Source: Calderihabitans maritimus
GTDB lineage: Bacteria > Bacillota > KKC1 > Calderihabitantales > Calderihabitantaceae
Assembly (NCBI RefSeq): GCF_002207765.1
Contig: NZ_BDGJ01000111.1
Location: forward strand, 34,700 to 78,907
DNA length: 44,208 nucleotides
Direction of reading: 5' to 3'
Numbering within the stretch: position 1 is the stretch's first letter; each line of letters begins with the position of its first letter. This document shows positions 41,971 through 44,208 of the stretch, piece after piece. The translations under genes were made by a program, and so were the position numbers. A model generated the notes under the pieces. That model did not search any database. It saw only the letters and a list, made by a program, of their open reading frames with translations, and was not told the origin of the DNA.

Positions 41971-43949
41971 AGAGAGTTGGTGTTTTTGTATGCCACTGTG
42001 GTTCAAACATTGCAAGCGTAGTAGACGTGGAAAAAGTAGCCGAAACGGCTAAGCAAATTCCGGGAGTTGTATTTGCTACCGACTACAAGTACATGTGTTC
42101 GGAGCCGGGTCAGGAAGTAATACGTAAGGCCATTAAAGAACACCGTCTTGATCGGATAGTAGTGGCCTCCTGTACGCCGCGTCTCCATGAACCAACTTTT
42201 CGTAAGACTTTGGAAAGTGCCGGACTAAACCCCTATTTACTGGAAATAGCCAATATAAGGGAACAGTGTTCTTGGGTTCACAGTAAAGATAAGGAAAAGG
42301 CTACGGTCAAAGCTATGGAACTGGTTCGGATGAGTGTGGCTAAGGTTCTGAAAAATGAACCGTTGCAGATAAGCAGTATTCCGGTGACTAAAAGGGCGTT
42401 GGTCGTCGGCGCTGGTATTGCCGGTATGCAGGCGGCTCTGGATATCGCCGATGCCGGATATGAGGTGTTACTGGTAGAACGGGAACCGACTATAGGCGGA
42501 AAAATGGCTATGCTAGATAAGACGTTCCCTACCCTCGACTGCTCTGCCTGAATTAGCACGCCCAAGATGGTTGCTGCGGCGCAGCACCCTAATATTAAAC
42601 TTTATACCTATTCAGAAGTAGCCGAAGTTTCCGGATATATAGGGAACTTCGAAGTGAAAATTCGGCAGAAGGCCAAATACGTGGACTATGAAAAATGTAC
42701 CGGCTGCGGGTTGTGTGAGACCAAATGTCCCAAGAAGGTTCCCAGTGAATTCAATCTGGGTTTGGGCAAGAGAACTGCTATATATAAACCTTTCCCGCAG
42801 GCAGTACCCAACAAGCCGGTAATTGATGCCCAAAATTGCCGCAAGCTGACGGAGAACAAATGCGGCGTTTGTCAGAAGGTCTGCCCGGTGGGAGCTATTA
42901 ATTACGAAGATGAGGATAAGCTAGTCACCGAGAAAGTCGGTGCCATCGTTATGGCTACCGGTTATGACCTGTTTGACTGGACGCAAACTTACGGGGAGTA
43001 CGGTTACGGAAAATATCCCGATGTTATTACCGGTCTGCATTTTGAAAGAATGGCTAACGCTTCCGGTCCAACGGAAGGCAAAATTGTAAGACCTTCCGAC
43101 GGAAAAGAACCTAAGACAGTAGTGTTTATCAAGTGTGTCGGCTCGCGGGATGAGGCGAAAGGTAAGAGTTATTGTTCCCGTGCCTGCTGTATGTACACGG
43201 CTAAGCATGCTCACCAGGTTCTCGAAAAAATTCCAAATTCGCAGGCTATCGTATTCTACATGGATGTCAGGACAGCAGGCAAGACTTATGAAGAATTTTA
43301 TCAGCGTTCTCTGCATGAAGGAGCTGTTTATATCCGGGGACGGGTATCTAAGATATTCCAACGGGGTGAAAAATTAATAGTACGAGGGGAAGATACTCTC
43401 TTAAGCCGTCCCGTGGAGGTAGAAGCCGACCTGGTAGTGCTGGCTACCGCCATGGTACCCAGTGTGGGTTCCAGCCAGTTGGCACAAATTGTCGGCTTTA
43501 CCACGGATAAGGACGGTTTCTTCCAGGAAGCTCATCCTAAGCTTCGTCCGGTAGAGACCTTTACGGCAGGAGTTTATGTGGCGGGGGCCTGCCAGGGGCC
43601 GAAGGATATTCCTGATACGGTGGCCCAGGCCAGTGCTGCTGCAGCCAAAGTCTGTGCGCTTTTCTCTAAAGACCAAATGGCTACCGATCCCATGATATGT
43701 TCAATTAACGAAAGTATCTGCTCCGGTTGCGGCCTGTGCGTACCGGTGTGTCCTTATAAGGCCATTGAGCTGAAAACAATCAAGGAAAGAGTTCATGGAA
43801 AAGAAGTGCAGCGCCAAGTAGCGGCGGTTAACCCCGGATTATGTCAGGGCTGCGGCACCTGCACGGTAACTTGCCGTTCCGGGGCTGCGAACCTGAAAGG
43901 ATTTACCAACGAACAGATCCTAGCGGAGGTGGATGCGATATGTCTGTAG
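41967..43949 (+). CDS. hdrA: Heterodisulfide reductase subunit A, selenoprotein (Sec at TGA 42549-42551)
   Basis: A 660-residue HdrA if the in-frame TGA at codon 195 is read as selenocysteine. The residues before it end TFPTLDCSA and those after it begin [16 protein letters not shown], continuous with the HdrA family, which has Cys at this site (DCAAC). Domains: N-terminal cluster motif [12 protein letters not shown] motif [20 protein letters not shown] at about residue 148, inserted ferredoxin with [14 protein letters not shown] and [11 protein letters not shown], thioredoxin-reductase-like core, and C-terminal clusters [15 protein letters not shown] and [11 protein letters not shown]. HdrA is the flavin-based bifurcating subunit. 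Known methanogen HdrA proteins also use Sec. It would be misread as two truncated genes (41967-42551 and 42567-43949). Confidence 0.92.
42569..42589 (+). promoter_or_regulatory. Bacterial SECIS-like hairpin in hdrA
   Basis: Starting 17 bases after the TGA, GGTTGCTGC pairs with GCAGCACCC (8 of 9 pairs, one T-C mismatch) around the loop GGC. Distance and G-containing apical loop fit the bacterial SECIS model recognised by SelB. Confidence 0.75.
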
Positions 43950-44208
43950 ATAAAGGGACAGCGACTCAACCGGCGGCGGAGAATTGGGAACCCAAGATAG
44001 TTGCTTTTTGTTGCAATTGGTGTGCCTACGCCGGTGCCGACCTTGCAGGTTTAAACAGAATTCAGTATCCTCCCAATGTACGTGTTATTCGCGTACCCTG
44101 TTCCGGCCGGGTAAATCCCCAGTTTGTGGTCCGGGCATTTCAACGGGGTGCCGATGCGGTTCTTGTGGCAGGCTGACATCCCGGTGACTGCCACTATGTT
44201 AGTGGCAA
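43940..44208 (+). CDS. mvhD: MvhD/FrhD-type iron-sulfur subunit, selenoprotein (Sec at TGA 44174-44176), 3' truncated by window
   Basis: At least 89 residues from ATG 43940, which overlaps the hdrA end by 10 bases. The core is [38 protein letters not shown] and [12 protein letters not shown][13 protein letters not shown]. The family has Cys at the Sec position (CHPGDCHY). The protein carries a [2Fe-2S] cluster and links HdrA to a hydrogenase or formate dehydrogenase. Methanogen VhuD proteins also use Sec here. The Sec codon is number 79. The C-terminus lies outside the window. Confidence 0.92.
44189..44207 (+). promoter_or_regulatory. Bacterial SECIS-like hairpin in mvhD
   Basis: Starting 12 bases after the TGA, TGCCACTA pairs perfectly (8 of 8) with TAGTGGCA around the loop TGT. 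The apical G lies about 22 bases after the TGA, well within the range of bacterial SECIS elements. Confidence 0.82.

Noticed and set aside
42567-43949. A separate 460-residue protein beginning [11 protein letters not shown] and a 194-residue HdrA fragment ending at 42551
   Set aside because: The two parts are in the same frame, separated only by TGA and four sense codons, and join into a normal HdrA. The TGA is best read as Sec.

Overview
The window looks like a chromosomal segment of an anaerobic, motile, spore-forming member of the Firmicutes, most like the Peptococcaceae/Desulfotomaculum/Moorella group. The grounds are a clostridial flagellar-chemotaxis operon (CheD, CheC, FliY), an alpha/beta small acid-soluble spore protein, a spore-type Ku, many ferredoxin-linked enzymes, and an HdrCBA-MvhD unit of the kind found in acetogens and sulfate reducers. 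GC content is moderate, start codons are often TTG or GTG, and Shine-Dalgarno sites are strong. I saw no rRNA, tRNA, CRISPR array, insertion sequence or phage gene.

Layout. (1) 1-10.1 kb: the end of a flagellar/chemotaxis operon (PilZ protein, fliA, two small accessory proteins, two rod/hook proteins, FlgJ-like protein, cheD, cheR, cheC, cheY, fliM, fliY, a methyl-accepting protein), interrupted by one opposing TPR gene and closed by a terminator. (2) 10.1-13.15 kb: a sigma-54 promoter followed by a decayed reading frame, a C_GCAxxG_C_C-like protein, thiC and panD, then a terminator. (3) 13.5-17.2 kb: meaB, an atypical B12-dependent acyl-CoA mutase (large and B12 subunits) and a MaoC hydratase. 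(4) 17.25-34.6 kb: a second sigma-54 promoter followed by a long co-directional catabolic run. It encodes an HMG-CoA-lyase-like enzyme, an ASKHA activator, an acyl-CoA ligase, a four-subunit 2-oxoacid:ferredoxin oxidoreductase, two 2-hydroxyacyl-CoA dehydratase/benzoyl-CoA reductase-type subunits, a 3-hydroxyacyl-CoA dehydrogenase, a ThDP enzyme, an orphan protein, a radical SAM enzyme, an M24 hydrolase, a PaaG-like crotonase and a thiolase. (5) 34.6-37.5 kb: a small zinc-ribbon gene with a structured leader, and an AcoR-type sigma-54 activator that probably controls both sigma-54 promoters. (6) 37.5-39.7 kb: spore/stress genes (SASP, Ku, a small membrane protein, a YflT-like protein). (7) 39.8 kb to the end: a pentaheme NapC/NirT-type cytochrome, hdrC, hdrB, hdrA and the start of mvhD.

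How the parts fit. The central 24 kb reads as one sigma-54-controlled pathway in which an acid is activated to a CoA thioester, rearranged by a B12 mutase, dehydrated or reduced by a ferredoxin-driven 2-hydroxyacyl-CoA dehydratase/BCR-like complex, and beta-oxidised and thiolysed to acetyl-CoA. A ThDP enzyme makes or breaks a C-C bond somewhere in it. The substrate cannot be fixed from sequence. Active-site changes in the mutase (canonical Tyr to Leu, His to Asn), the lyase (loop Cys absent) and the crotonase (both catalytic Glu absent) argue that it is not a textbook propionate or leucine pathway. The two sigma-54 promoters carry the same 10-base box exactly 80 bp upstream of the -24 element, tying thiamine (thiC) and CoA (panD) precursor synthesis to this pathway.

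The clearest molecular finding is at the right end. Both hdrA and mvhD contain an in-frame TGA where the families have a conserved cysteine, each followed by a well-formed bacterial SECIS-like hairpin, so both should be selenoproteins of an electron-bifurcating complex. An annotation pipeline would wrongly split hdrA in two and truncate mvhD.
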